Source: Mallotus nudiflorus | Lineage: Eukaryota; Streptophyta; Magnoliopsida; Malpighiales; Euphorbiaceae | Reading direction: 5' to 3' | Assembly: GCA_947683625.1 (NCBI GenBank) | Contig: CANTUR010000455.1 | Location: forward strand, 1,196,001-1,260,000 | Length of the DNA: 64,000 nucleotides | Shown here: positions 39,531 to 50,610 of the stretch, piece by piece | Numbering within the stretch: the first letter of the stretch is position 1 | Layout: each line of letters starts with the position of its first letter | Made by a program: the position numbers and the translations under genes | The notes under the pieces: generated by a model | Told to the model about the DNA's origin: nothing | Seen by the model: only the letters and a program-made list of their open reading frames with translations | The model's database searches: none

Positions 39531-39743
39531 ACCCTGTACATATAGCTAATTAAAATAGAATGAGAAGTATCAAGAAAAAGATCCAATAATTGTGGTTTCA
39601 ATTTTGTATTACTAGAAATAGGTTTCAGAATTGTTTTCAAAATCTGTCAGTTTGATTCGTCATGATTTTGGCAATGTTAGCACTTGCCTAAGACAAGCAC
39701 TATTAATATTATTTTTTGGTGTGGGAAGAAAGAGGGGTTTTTT

Positions 39744-39763
39744 GGGGGGGGGGGGGGGGGGGG
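39744..39763 (+). repeat. run of 20 G residues
   Basis: An uninterrupted poly-G tract, followed by T and GGGGG, in otherwise AT-rich DNA. Such a tract can form a G-quadruplex on the plus strand; it could also be a sequencing or assembly weak point. Confidence 0.95.
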
Positions 39764-41150
39764 TGGGGGTGTTTCCATAGATAGGAATAGAGAATAAATT
39801 TGATGGGGACGAAGTAGATATCTAACAGCAATCACATTTATGGTTGAGAAGGAAATAGGAACATGAGAATTGTATTAGAGTTGTAATAGAGTTGAAGCAT
39901 CTCAAAATAATAATAAAACATCATCTCTAAAGAGCAGAAAATCTTTGGAAGTAGATTTCTGTTAGTTATTGACTCTCGATGGCCATTGCAATTTCTTGTG
40001 AACTTTAGCTTAGGGTTCTTGAGTATTTGAATTGAATTGTTAGAGTATTAGGCAGAGAGTGAGCTTATTTTCTAGCTAAGTGATATAATGAATAATGTTA
40101 TTAGAACCAACAATACATCAGTTGGCAGATAATTGTTTTTGTTTAAGTATTGTCTCAAGTTTGAATATTGATGTATATAGTGACATCAATTAGTTGTTAA
40201 GAGAACCTTCTTCGCTTTTATCATTCTAACAGATCAAACTGAATTAATCAGCCTAATTAGACTCTAAATTTCAGTAGTTTATTATTAGAAAAAATAATTT
40301 CACTGTTAGTTATTATCTATTTTATATAATTTAGGAAAAAAACCTTTTATACATTCATGGGAAAATCACCCCTTAAGGATAAAAAAAATTACCCTTTAAA
40401 TGATAAGAAATCAAAGTAAAAAAGGTAATTTATATATGCTATCTACCACAAAAAATAATCATAGTAAAATGTAGAGAAAGTAATAAAGCAAGTCAAAATG
40501 GAATATACATACAAATAAAATAGGGGTTAATTACTATGGCATCCATGAGGTTTGACCAATTACACTATTAGATTGTTGTGTTTTTTTATAATTAATTTAA
40601 ACATTTTTAAGATTTTGCTTCGTTAAACTATTACATCATTGCCATTTAATTTACATTGAATGGACCAATGTAAAAAAATTAAAAGTTCTATTTGGTCTCT
40701 AAACTTATAATATAATTTTAAGTTCATTCAATTTTTTTATTAAATTAATATAGATTTTTTAATTTATTATATTTCTATTGCAATTATAATTATAATATCT
40801 AAATAATTATAATTTTAATATAAAAATAAATTTAAAACATATTTATTTAGAATTGTCACTACTTCAATATGATTATACAATTAATATTATATTAATTAGG
40901 ATTTATCATATTGACATAGATTTAATTATCAAATCTCGTTAAATTATTTTTGTGTGCATGTGTATACACACATGTTGTTCTCTTCAAGATTTACAATGCA
41001 AAGATGGATCAAATGATTTGTGCTTGCTGACATAAAAAATTCAGAGGTATAACTTCCATTGCATCAAAGGTATATATTATAAATTTTTAATCACTTTGCA
41101 CTCTCTGTCAGATTCAATATGGCAGTGCCAAGAGTCAATCAACTGATGTA
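39764..41150. other. intergenic DNA, one-sided MITE-like end
   Basis: No gene seen. 40525-40600 begins AGGGGTTAATTACTATGGCA and reads like the end of a known style of plant MITE, but I could not find its opposite end. Confidence 0.35.
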
Positions 41151-42787
41151 ATCTTCAACTTGTCACCTTCACATACCATGCCAACCCATCTTTACGGGGT
41201 TGCAAAAGCATTGTCTTGTGTTCAAATTGTCCTTTCCAAGTTATCTGAACAATAAATACAGAAAACTCCTCTCGTGATCCATGAAATGACAGCAAAATCC
41301 CTATTTTTTGACCACTATAAGCTAGCAAAGAGTCCACAGCTTGAAAAGCATAGAACTGCTGTTTAAAGGCCAAAGCAGTGCATCTAGATAACCATCTCAT
41401 TTACACTTGACATAGTTGCAAAATTAGGGCAGCCTTGGTTGCAGGAAGGCATAAATGTGAAAATTTTGATCCAAAAACTCGTTCACTAGTCAACCTGGCA
41501 TTGTGAACTGAGTTGCAAAAGTTTCAATTCAACTCTGAAGCTCTAAGATATCTTTATTGTTTTGTAAACCCTTTAGGAGAGCCATAACGCTAAGTCAAGT
41601 CACACTTGTGCGTTGTTATTTATATTAGTTGCAATCTTCCTAAACTTTAACTTATCCTTCACCCTCAATCAGATCTTTTCAGCCCAAAAGTGGGGGCATG
41701 TCCATATAAGAAAGTATGTTTGACATTTCTTACCCAGAAAGCTTAGGTTCCTTGAACTTCCCTCATATCTAGCTTAGTACACGTATAAGACAAGGTGCCT
41801 TATTTTATTGCTATGCAACCACTCTTATAAGAATCCACAAATTTACATAAATAAGAATTCAAACTTATAGAACATTTTTCTGATTCATACAGCAAAATGG
41901 GCTCAAACTGTTCATCCATTAAAACGCTACAAGTTCTCCCAGGCATACTTAAATTTCCAAGACCACTAACTTAAATTCTTCTCCACCCCAAACCCTTTGT
42001 TTATTATCCATTACTTCAAACATATTCAGATGCCATACAAACTGCAACTGGCTGATTACCAAATAGCTTGATTCTGCTCAAGAATTAATTATGTGGATGC
42101 TATATTGGATAAGAAGATATTTTCAAATTTCAATATTAAGGGTGGAATAACATTACTAAAATCATTTCTTAGTCTAAGGAAGTGTTAACGTCTGTTCCAC
42201 TAACATTTTGAGGAGAGGAAAATGGAATTTGAGGGGATAACTAATCTCTCTTACAACTTTCCTTTCCCACCTCAATGCTCATTAAACACCCAAAACTTTT
42301 AAGTCATATCCCATTACTTTTTCTGTTCCTATCCCTTCTTAGACCCCACTCTAATGAAAGGTAATAACATTTTAAAGGTACAAAATACCATGTTAAAACA
42401 GTGGTACAACCGTTGGAAATATTATGTCACTTGTCAATATGTAACAATCAGTAAAGTAGTCCTAAAATCTTGGGTAATGGTATCACAGAGCAGTTGTTCA
42501 CCCAGGTTTGACTCTGTTTTGAACTATAACAGAACTAGTAGATTACATTGTAAGAAGGGACTAATGAGCATTTAATTTTAAGGAACATTCTAGTTAAAAT
42601 TGTAGCAGGAGGTAAGTGTAATGTATTTTCAAGGTAAAACATTCTAGTTAAATGCCAGGCCAACCCAAAGAAAAAAAATTACCTGTAATTTGGAACATAA
42701 GCCACACAAACAACAATCCAAAGAAACAAAGCTATTTGAAACAGAAAATCAACAACCAAAGAGAACAAGAGCATAAAAAATTAGCAA
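41151..42787. other. non-coding host-like region with one unassigned minus-strand frame
   Basis: An open frame of 81 codons (41155-41400, minus) has normal amino-acid balance (R-W-L-S-R-C, W-K-G-Q-F-E-H-K-T), but I do not recognise it and it has no visible gene context. The rest shows no supportable gene. The bases next to the SHMT fragment (42600-42787) look intron-like on the minus strand, with a TTACAG/GT-type stretch near 42690. Confidence 0.35.
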
Positions 42788-43217
42788 CTTGGCAGCAACA
42801 AGACCACTAATCTGAGCCATATCACATAACAACACAGCACCACACTTATCTGTAATTTGCCTAAACCTAGCATAATCCCACTTCTTTGGATACAACTCCC
42901 AACGCAAATAAGTATTTTTGGCCTAAGATCAAGTGTGAAGTGCCATCTCCTTCAACTTATCAAAATCAATGTACCCAGTTTGTGGATTCACTGTATATGG
43001 CAAACTCTCAAAGCAAATAGAAGCAGCTGACACTTTCCTCCTGCTAGGCATATAATATCTGTGACTCGAATTCCCTCCAAAGGACTATGCAACCCCATAA
43101 TCCTATCTCTGGCCAAACAACCCAGTGAAAACCGTGAAATTTGTAGAATTACATGAATAGGGCTGCACATTAACTCCCCAAATCTCTGAATCCAAATTAA
43201 AAGCATCCGGTGCTTTT
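42788..43217 (-). pseudogene. serine hydroxymethyltransferase fragment
   Basis: Minus-strand reading gives A-F-N-L-D-S-E-I-W-G-V-N-V-Q-P-Y-S and N-F-T-V-F-T-G-L. A frame change leads into D-R-I-M-G-L, then a second change into K-V-S-A-A-S and E-S-L-P-Y-T-V-N-P-Q-T-G-Y-I-D. After a stop it continues W-D-Y-A-R-F-R-Q-I and C-G-A-V-L-L-C-D-M-A-Q-I-S-G-L-V-A-A-K. This is the PLP-binding region of SHMT, nearest in wording to the nuclear/SHM6-7 type. The Asp of C-D-M-A is kept; the following His is Gln. About 144 of ~500 residues are present. It has two frameshifts and at least one stop, and ends abruptly at an AAG/TTGC edge on one side and a (TA)n on the other. Confidence 0.82.
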
Positions 43218-43331
43218 TTCTATATATATATATATATATATAATTGTATAGAAATTATAAAACCCTAAAATTGATTGTTGTAGAAGAAAAATGATTTGGA
43301 GAAGAAGACAGTTCGGAGACCTTCGTTTTTC

Positions 43332-43362
<31 letters not shown>

Positions 43363-43580
43363 ATCTATAGATATCTATTTATTTATTAAATTGCTTAGTG
43401 GGCCCTAATTGATGAAGGTCCAGGTTAATTGAATTCTCAAGAGGAAAGGTCCTATTTTTTTCTCTGCAGCAAACCCTTCTGCCTCCTGCTTTACGTGGCA
43501 ATAAAAATAATAATATTGCACACCAGGCGTTTGATAGATTGTCTAGCTGAAAAAGTTTTGGTTCAGTTGAAGTAGCAGTA
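43218..43580. other. upstream region of the host gene with TA and TG microsatellites
   Basis: TA repeats lie at 43222-43242 and 43333-43344, and a (TG)n at about 43344-43361. The region directly precedes the ATG at 43581 and probably contains the promoter; no individual element can be assigned with confidence. Confidence 0.45.
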
Positions 43581-44189
43581 ATGAGCACAGAGAAACAACA
43601 AAAGTATGTACCTCCGCAAATTGTTACGTTGGACAAGGCATTTAAATTGGTACATAAGTTGCTTTCTTTTCCCTCTTTTATCATTTTGTTGTTGAAGTTG
43701 TGGTTTTTATTTTGAGGTGTATGTTTGTGAGCAGGTAGAACATTGGGTTAATAACATGAGTGATACTGTGAAGGATGAGCAAATTGAAACTGAACCAGAA
43801 GCTCGGCCATATAAGTTAGTATATCGACAATTTTTTTTTTTATCTCTATTATTGCGTTTTATTTTTTTTTTGTGTCTTGGGTTTTTGTAAGCTATTTTTA
43901 AGATTGTTTAGCCTGTTTTGTTTCTTGAAGGCTAGGTCTTGGAGCGAAAGTAATTCTTCAATCGAGAGTTGGAAACTTAAGCGATCCGGTTGAAAGAAAG
44001 TTACATGCTAAATTGCAAACTGGAAAAAGAAAAGCTGCTAAAAGTATTGAGGAACATGGTGGAAATGACAATGGTGGTGATGATGAGGATAGTGATGAAG
44101 AATTAGAAAGCAGAACTAGTGCATTTGTTAAGAAGAGAGGTGGTCTCCCTCCAAGTTCATATTTACAGGTGAAGAAGAAACTGAAGTAG
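43581..44189 (+). CDS. conserved plant protein, DUF3245-like, three exons
   Basis: Exons 43581-43649, 43735-43814 and 43931-44189 join in frame to 135 residues plus TAG. Introns have GT/AG borders (GTACATAAG...GAGCAG and GTTAGTATA...TTGAAG). The protein starts M-S-T-E-K-Q-Q-K-Y-V-P-P-Q-I-V and has a short helical part (E-H-W-V-N-N-M). The motif R-P-Y-K-L-G-L-G-A-K spans the exon 2/3 junction. P-V-E-R-K-L-H-A-K-L is followed by a basic stretch, an acidic stretch (D-D-E-D-S-D-E-E) and a basic end (K-K-K-L-K), suggesting a nuclear or nucleolar location. The R-P-x-x-L-G-L-G-A-K core resembles DUF3245; the role is unknown. No stops or frameshifts are seen. A polyadenylation-type AATAAA lies at 44200-44205. 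It is the only intact host gene in the window. Confidence 0.78.
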
Positions 44190-44199
44190 CTTATGGCCT

Positions 44200-44205
44200 A
44201 ATAAA
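44200..44205 (+). terminator. candidate polyadenylation signal
   Basis: AATAAA 11 bases after the stop codon of the DUF3245-like gene; plant signals are usually further downstream or degenerate, so this is tentative. Confidence 0.35.
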
Positions 44206-44372
44206 AATTGAATGTAATAACATATTGTGTTGTAAATTGTTTGTTTTTTTTTTGTAAGCTTGATGCTTGTTTAATAGAAACTGTATACTATGATTTCTAC
44301 CATCTATACTGTGCAATCTAATCAAGTAGCCTAGTTTGACAAGCACATTAACTCCACATGATTTAGGCTCTT

Positions 44373-44403
<31 letters not shown>

Positions 44404-44796
44404 AAAAACTGAGGATCTAATATATAGTGTCATCTTTTTTTAAGCATGTATTAAGCAACTTTCTCTGTCATTGTATATGTTATCTTGGCTGATATATCAG
44501 CCCACATCCTATTTAAATGGAATACCAAACCATCATGATAATGAAAGTTTGAAATTGCTTATAAAATGACATTTTGGGACCATATTGGAGCTTATTAATC
44601 AATGATGTATAGATGGGGTGAAGTACTTTGATGGGAAAATTCATTCTTGAAACTCCTAAATTTATTGGATTTATTCTGTTGAGATCTTATCTTTTTATTG
44701 CATTTTATTGAGCTTTTATATTTTTATTTTAAATAGCTATTGAGGATTTTTTTAATAGTTTCAATAAATAATATTAAGTATTGTATATAAAAATAA
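44206..44796. other. 3' flank of the host gene
   Basis: No gene seen. It contains a poly-T run (about 44371-44392). At 44640-44750 is a sequence resembling the arms of the MITE just downstream, possibly an older copy. Confidence 0.4.
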
Positions 44797-45071
44797 GGCA
44801 AAATCCATTATAAAACTCTTGAATTTATTAGATTTATTCTATCGAGTTTTTGTCTTTTTTCATTGTATTACATTGAGCGCTTATGTTTTTATTTAAATTA
44901 TTGATTATAATATTTTTATATGTAATACTTAACACCAATAATGAGATTATCAAATTGATACTCAATAGCTACATAAATAAAAATATAAAAGCTTAATAAA
45001 GTGTAATAAAACAATAGAGATTCAATTAAATAAACCGTTATAATTTATGAGCTTAATAATGGATTTTACCT
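44797..45071. mobile_element. fold-back MITE
   Basis: The ends GGCAAAATCCATTAT and ATAATGGATTTTACC are inverted. The similarity continues inward for about 100 bases per arm ('gaatttattaga...' against 'gagattcaatta...'), so most of the ~275 bp could fold into one hairpin. It has no coding capacity. A clear target duplication was not seen. Confidence 0.55.
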
Positions 45072-45212
45072 ACTTTGATTAGGTAGATGCTTTTTTCTAC
45101 ATGGCTGTTTATTGGTTCTTTACGGTGTGAACAAGAAGATAACGAAAAAATTGGGAGGACAATATTTTAATAGGAAAAAACAATTCCGTTATTTTATCAT
45201 TTTTTAACATAG

Positions 45213-47205
45213 TGTAGGCGGTGGGGTTTAGCGCGCGCCCAAGTGTTTGGCGACTACGGCACTGTGTGGGCTCGAGGCCCACTAAGAAATACAATATAGG
45301 TCTTGGGCTTATTCGGAGATGGAGTCGCCACCCGGATAAAAGCCAGAACATACTGTACAACAACTGGATCCTACGGAGGTTCCCAGAAGCCGTCATCAGA
45401 GATCGGGTTCGAAAACTGGGTATGAGCGTTTGAATGCTCACCCAATCTTGCGGTTGGCCTTCGATTGTGTTTTGCATTTTATTACCATTTAATTATTTAA
45501 TTATTTCCTCATTTACATTCAAAATTGCATTTGCCTTCATTCACTTTCCAATTTTTATAGTTAAGTCCAAGTTTGCACATTAGTCAAATTTCATGCCTTT
45601 GAATCCCAACATTCAGCAAAAATAAAATAAATAATAATTTACAACCATACATCTAAAATCGAATGGGGAAAGGGATTAAGGATTACAACGCTTTAGGTAA
45701 AATAAAAGAATAATATACAGAAAATAAACCAAAAATATATTGAAAGTAAACTGATAATAAACAATAAACATGATGGTATAAAAGGGATAGTTAATGAAAG
45801 CAACTACTTAATGATGTAAATCACCAAGTAATTCCTGCAAATAACACACGATTAGTCCTTCCCTTCGAAATGAAATCGCAAATAACAACACTTATAAAGG
45901 AATGTTATAAAAGGGGTTTTCATGTTATGAACTAAGAAAAATTATCAAATGATCAAGATAAGCATCATCATGCAATGAGATAGCCATGTTTAATGTCAAA
46001 AGGCACATATCAAAGTGGACGCTGCGACAAGCATTAGTAGAAAAGTAAAGCTAAAAGCGAGCCAACCTGTCAATATGGCGATCAACTTATGATGAGGTGA
46101 TGCCTCATCAACAGAGTCCCTTGATATTTCTAAGGCAAAAAGAGCATATAACACACATGAACAAAAGGGATAAACTTCCTAGAGGCTTGTTAATGGGGCG
46201 ATCGCCTCATTGACAAGAGGCGATGCCTTTATAAAGAGGCATCGTCTGATCAATAGGCCGATTCCAACTCTCAAACGTTTAGACTTCTACTTTAAGTAAC
46301 AGTACATGCATATACACACTCTATAAGCATCAAACTACAACTACATGCAAAATTCTTCAAAGATCACATCAATAAAGTGAGATATTAAGCAAGATAAACT
46401 AGAGATAAACCTAAAATATACTAATAACTTAGTTACACACAAGCAAGAACACACAAAGTGATGCACATGTCAAGTTTAAGTGAAAGTTTTCTACCAAACC
46501 CTCAGAGATGTTTTTGATTGTGATCCTTGCTAGGATATGATCTTTACTTTTAACATAAGTTTCTTCCTTCTTTCCTTGGAAAAATGTGGACTTTCCCTTA
46601 CTTCAATCCCTCCTTCTTCATTGAGGATGTTTTTTCTTTCTTCCTTTTTTTTTTTCAGTGCTCCTCCCTCTCTCTTTTTTCAATAATCCCCCTCCTTTTC
46701 TTTTTGTCTCTCTTTTTCCTTTTATTCCCTAGCTTCCCCATGCCCCTAAGCCCTCTAGCTTATCATGAGCCTCTATGGCCTTTTTCTCTTCCCCAAAAAT
46801 CTCTTTCTCACGTAAGAATCATGTCTGGAGGGTAGGGCCCACACCACTTGGCCACTATGGTTGCAGCTGCATTTAATGCAGCTGCAAGTGGGCTGTTATA
46901 GAGGCGATGCCTCTTCGATGAGGTGATCGCCTCTGTGATGAGGCAATCGCCTCATTGCACTGAGGCGACGCCCCTTTGGCCTGGGCCTATGCTGGGCCAG
47001 GCAGGCTTGGGCTAATTTTGGATAGTTGGGCTAGGTTTTGGGCTTTTTAGGCTTTAGGTTTTCAAGTCCACCTTCCATTAGAGATTCAGGCTTCATTCTC
47101 ATGTCCAAGTTTCATATTCTCATCATTGGGCTTGACAATGAGCCGGTCAAACCAAGTGCCCCTAATTCATCCTTTAACACAGGCCGACCAAATCAGGTGT
47201 CTACA
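45213..47205 (-). repeat. Tat-lineage 3' LTR (1,993 bp)
   Basis: From TGTAGGCGGTGG to GGTGTCTACA; aligns with 35947-37896 and 59734-61458. It contains the core GGCGATCGCC at 46197-46206 and variants at 46915-46975. Confidence 0.92.
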
Positions 47206-47217
47206 GTTTGCCCCCTG
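47206..47217 (-). other. Tat polypurine tract region
   Basis: The minus strand reads CAGGGGGCAAAC immediately before the LTR start TGTAGACACC. G-rich and in the right place, though interrupted by C and ending AAAC. Confidence 0.6.
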
Positions 47218-47359
47218 ATTTTGTAAAAAATCAAATGCATGCAATGACCATTTTTTAAAAAATCACATGCATAACAACAAACAAACAATAAGATGAGCAA
47301 CATACCTGACTCTTAGGTTTCACTTGAGAGATGAATCCTTCAATTCTAAAATGTGACCG

Positions 47360-47805
47360 TGATCCTCAGGTTTTCCTGGCCCGATCAACCACTCATTAAT
47401 ATTTGATAAAGGTATTTGAAGACTGTTAACCTCAGGTTTTCTTGGCCCGATTACTGTTTTACTAGAGACATAGACTTATGGGTTTTCCTAGCCCAACCAT
47501 TACAACACTAAAACTTGATTCTCGAGTTTTCTTGGCCCGATCATCACAACTCTAAAACTTGATTCTCAGGTTTTCCTAGCCTGATCATCACAACACTGAA
47601 ACTCGATTGTCGAGTTTTCTTGGCCCGATCCTTATAATACTGAAACTCAATTCTCGGGTTTTCCTATCCCAATCCTTAAAACACTGAAACTCAATTCTCG
47701 GGTTTTCCTGGCCTGATCATTACTGGGGATGTGGTTTTTAGATTTTTCTGGTATGATTATCACAACACCAAGGACACAGACTTTTGGGTTTTCCTGGTCC
47801 AGTTG
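47360..47805. repeat. minisatellite array 1, ~44-bp unit
   Basis: About ten copies of a core like CTCGGGTTTTCCTGGCCCGA, spaced mostly 44 bases apart (for example 47527, 47571, 47615, 47659, 47703). Between cores is a variable AACACTGAAACT-type spacer. Outer copies are more diverged. Confidence 0.9.
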
Positions 47806-47814
47806 TCATTTACT

Positions 47815-48110
47815 TTTGACTTCGGGGATACTACCTAAACAGTCATCTCAATCTTTAAGCTTTGGGGATTCAAACCTAAACAGCCCTGTCTTTGAGCTTT
47901 AGGGATTCAAACCCAAACATCTTTTTCTTTGAGCTACGGGGATTCAAACCCGAACAACCCTGTATTTGAGCTTTGGGGATTCAAACCCGAATAACTCTAT
48001 CTTTGAGCTTCGGGGATTCAAACCCGAACAACCCTCTCTTTGAACTTCGGGGATTCAAACCCGAACAACTATGTCTTTGAGCTTTGGAGATTCAAACTCG
48101 AATAGCCCTA
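47815..48110. repeat. minisatellite array 2, ~37-bp unit
   Basis: About eight copies of a unit containing TTTGAGCTTCGGGGATTC and AAACCCGAACAACCCT. It directly follows array 1 but is unrelated in sequence. The last trace of array 1 wording (GGGTTTTCCTAGCCC) reappears at about 48125. Confidence 0.9.
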
Positions 48111-48369
48111 TCCGTTAATGACGTGGGTTTTCCTAGCCCACTCTTCTTGAAACTTTACTTTGAAAATCTCTATTTCTGAATTTCATCTTCTTAGTATACA
48201 ACGATAACCATCCTTTTTTTTTTTGGACAAAACCCTACACCTTTGCCCACTATAAAAGTAAATTTTTCCTTATCTTCCTTCCCTTTTACTTTTGTCACCT
48301 TTCTCTTTTTTTCTCTTTTCTCCTCCTGTACTTCTTGCACTTTATGTACCTTTCCTTTTTTTATAATCA
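48111..48369. other. short spacer with candidate promoter of the accessory gene
   Basis: Pyrimidine-rich on the plus strand (48210-48360), directly before the first in-frame ATG at 48370 of the PMD region. It would act as leader or promoter if the accessory gene is transcribed on its own; this is inference. Confidence 0.3.
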
Positions 48370-50610
48370 ATGAAGAATGAGATAACACCCCCTGTGCCTA
48401 AATGGGATCACATCCCACCTTTTATTAATGCTTTTAGGAGTTTAGGATTGACCCGAGGAGGCTCGATTCCCCTTTTGGTAGACTTAGGGTCCCATATTTG
48501 CTCATCTACATCTGGAGAGGTTAGTACCCCCAAAATTTCCTACAAAATCATGTTGGGTAAGTGATTAATCTTGCATAATTATCATTTTAGGGCATTATTT
48601 AATTAAACAAACATGAAATTCATGTTTTAATTGCCAAAAATTGAAAATCATCACTGTCTATGCTTCGTAGAGGTGATTGCCTTATTGATGAGATAATTGG
48701 CTTCTGCGAAGAGGCGATGGTATATCACCCTTTCAAAGAGCCGATTGCCTCTATAATGAGGTGATTGCTTCATCAACAGAGTGAATTGTGCTATTTACAT
48801 GTCCGTTCATTCTGAATTTCTTTCTAAAACCATAAAATGCATAAATTTCACTTCCCTATCTCTTCGCTTGCAGTATGATGCTCAAACATTTAAGGGTGCC
48901 AGGAATTTCCATAGAGCCTGAGTTTTTTATAACGAGTTGACCAACGACTAGAGGGATCAGATTCAGGAGACTAGGTTTGAGGACTTCATACTCTTGCTTC
49001 CTTCCAAGAAGGGATGCACGGACTATCAGCCACTGCACGCTTTGATGGAGAGGTGGTTTGATATGACTCACACTTTCCACCTCCCATTCAATAAGCTTAC
49101 TCTGGACCCTGTGTCATTTGTCGCCATCACGGGGATTGCCTACGTCGAGGACCTAGTCCCTTTTGATGCGAGTTTACACCAACTGTCTTCGGATAAGGCT
49201 ACATACATCGAGCAACTTTTGGGTATGAATCTTGACATTAAAGGGACTCATACCCTTAAGTTAGAATCGATCAGGAGCTTTTACACCCAAGAACGGGCTG
49301 CGGTGATGATTACTCCCATGAGATTGAACAGGTGGTGAGGGCCTACTTACTTTATCTGCTCGGTACCACCTTCTTTACTGACATCGCCAGCTCCATCGAC
49401 ATGATGTTCTTGTCGGCTCGTCGAGACCTTGATCAGGTTCTTACATTCGATTGGGGTAGCTGTGCTCTGGTGTACTTATACCAGAGTATAGACGAGGTGG
49501 TACGAGGGGCTAGGAGATTCTGTGGCTTTTGGCGAATGACTTGTAAGGGCCTGAGGATGGCTGGACTATTGAGATGACTCGCTCTAGGCCCTTAGCTCAG
49601 AAGAGAGTAATCCTCTACGGTCCTAGATATCGATCCTAGTATTTGGGCGAGTGAGTCTTAAACTAGAGGGCAGGCGTTAAAGTGAGGCGGGTCCTCAGGT
49701 CTCCTCCTGACAGTATGCTTTGGGTTCACGAGCTAGAGGGCAATGACCTTGCTCAGGTTGTTGCAAGCTCACTAGCTTTGGATCACACAGTTCATGTGAA
49801 GAGCCAGTATGTGGAGTTTGTTTGCACCTATCTTCTACTGACAGCCCCTTCCAGGCCACTTCTACCTCTCAAGTATGTCCTTATCGAATTTCCTCACCTT
49901 GAGAATTGATTGCGTTCTCATATGTTTCTCCTGTTTTGTCTTTAGGTTGCACATGCTAGACTTATGGCCCCGGTTAGGTCCTGAGAATGAGAGAGAGAAC
50001 CCTTGAGGGGTTAATTAGATCTGGGCAGGGAGGAGACCTCTGCGGCTGGCGAGCAGGTCCGACCGACTACTACCCCCAGTTCTGAGTTCATCCCAGACAG
50101 CTTTATTCACGTCCCCGACCCTTTAGCCTGATGTTGGGTTCTTCCTGGAGAGTTACCGCGTCAGTTCTTGACCTTGGATGAGGACCTGACCCCTACATGC
50201 ACCCCTAGTGGTGCTACTCATGTAAGCTCTTTTTTTTGACTTGATTTCATTATGATTTCTGAAACCAAGCATTAGTTTTAACATTCATTTCAAAAATGCA
50301 GATTCCTCTAGAGCAAGGCCTATATATGTATCGTATGATAGAGGCCTAGAGAGACTACATGCTGGAGATCACCCAACAGTGGAGGGTAAGAATCTCTTTA
50401 TTTTCTATATGTATGCATGCTTGCATGGTTTACTAACCTGTGATTTGTTTGAACAAGATCGGGATGAGGCTAGCAGGGCGAGGATCGCCACTCTAGAGCA
50501 TCAGATTGATGTATTTTAGATCGATGAGGATGACGAGGATGAAGATAGGAGTGACAATGGTGCTAGAGGAAGGGATGACCCTGAGGGTATCGGATTAGAT
50601 GCTTGATGTA
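48370..50610 (+). pseudogene. plant mobile domain (PMD, aminotransferase-like) accessory gene, antisense to pol
   Basis: A first open stretch (48370-48564) lacks a known domain. From about 48875 the frame reads F-E-D-F-I-L-L-L-P, then E-R-W-F-D-M-T-H-T-F-H-L-P-F, L-T-L-D-P-V-S-F-V-A-I-T-G-I, and V-P-F-D with the L-L-G block (to 49326). A -1/+1 frame change follows. It resumes at 49332 with R-A-Y-L-L-Y-L-L-G-T-T-F-F, D-W-G-S-C-A-L-V-Y-L-Y-Q and C-G-F-W-R. These are hallmarks of the PMD family, related to Arabidopsis MAIN/MAIL1. 49682-49909 may be the C-terminal part. The end is acidic (D-E-D-D-E-D-E-D-R, near 50530). PMD proteins in hosts act in silencing and genome stability; a function for the transposon copy is unknown. 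Stops at 48910-48950 and the frameshift make this copy dead. Confidence 0.8.

Noticed and set aside
41155..41400. 81-codon minus-strand frame as a gene
   Set aside because: Plausible composition but no recognised family, no splice context and no conserved neighbour; noted only in the region description.
45109..45477. 122-codon minus-strand frame and antisense 70-codon frame at the LTR start
   Set aside because: Both lie in the LTR terminus and recur as shadows in the other LTR copies at 35947 and 59734.
47360..48110. Direct repeats with spacers as a CRISPR array
   Set aside because: Eukaryotic retroelement context, no unique spacers, no cas genes; they are tandem minisatellites.
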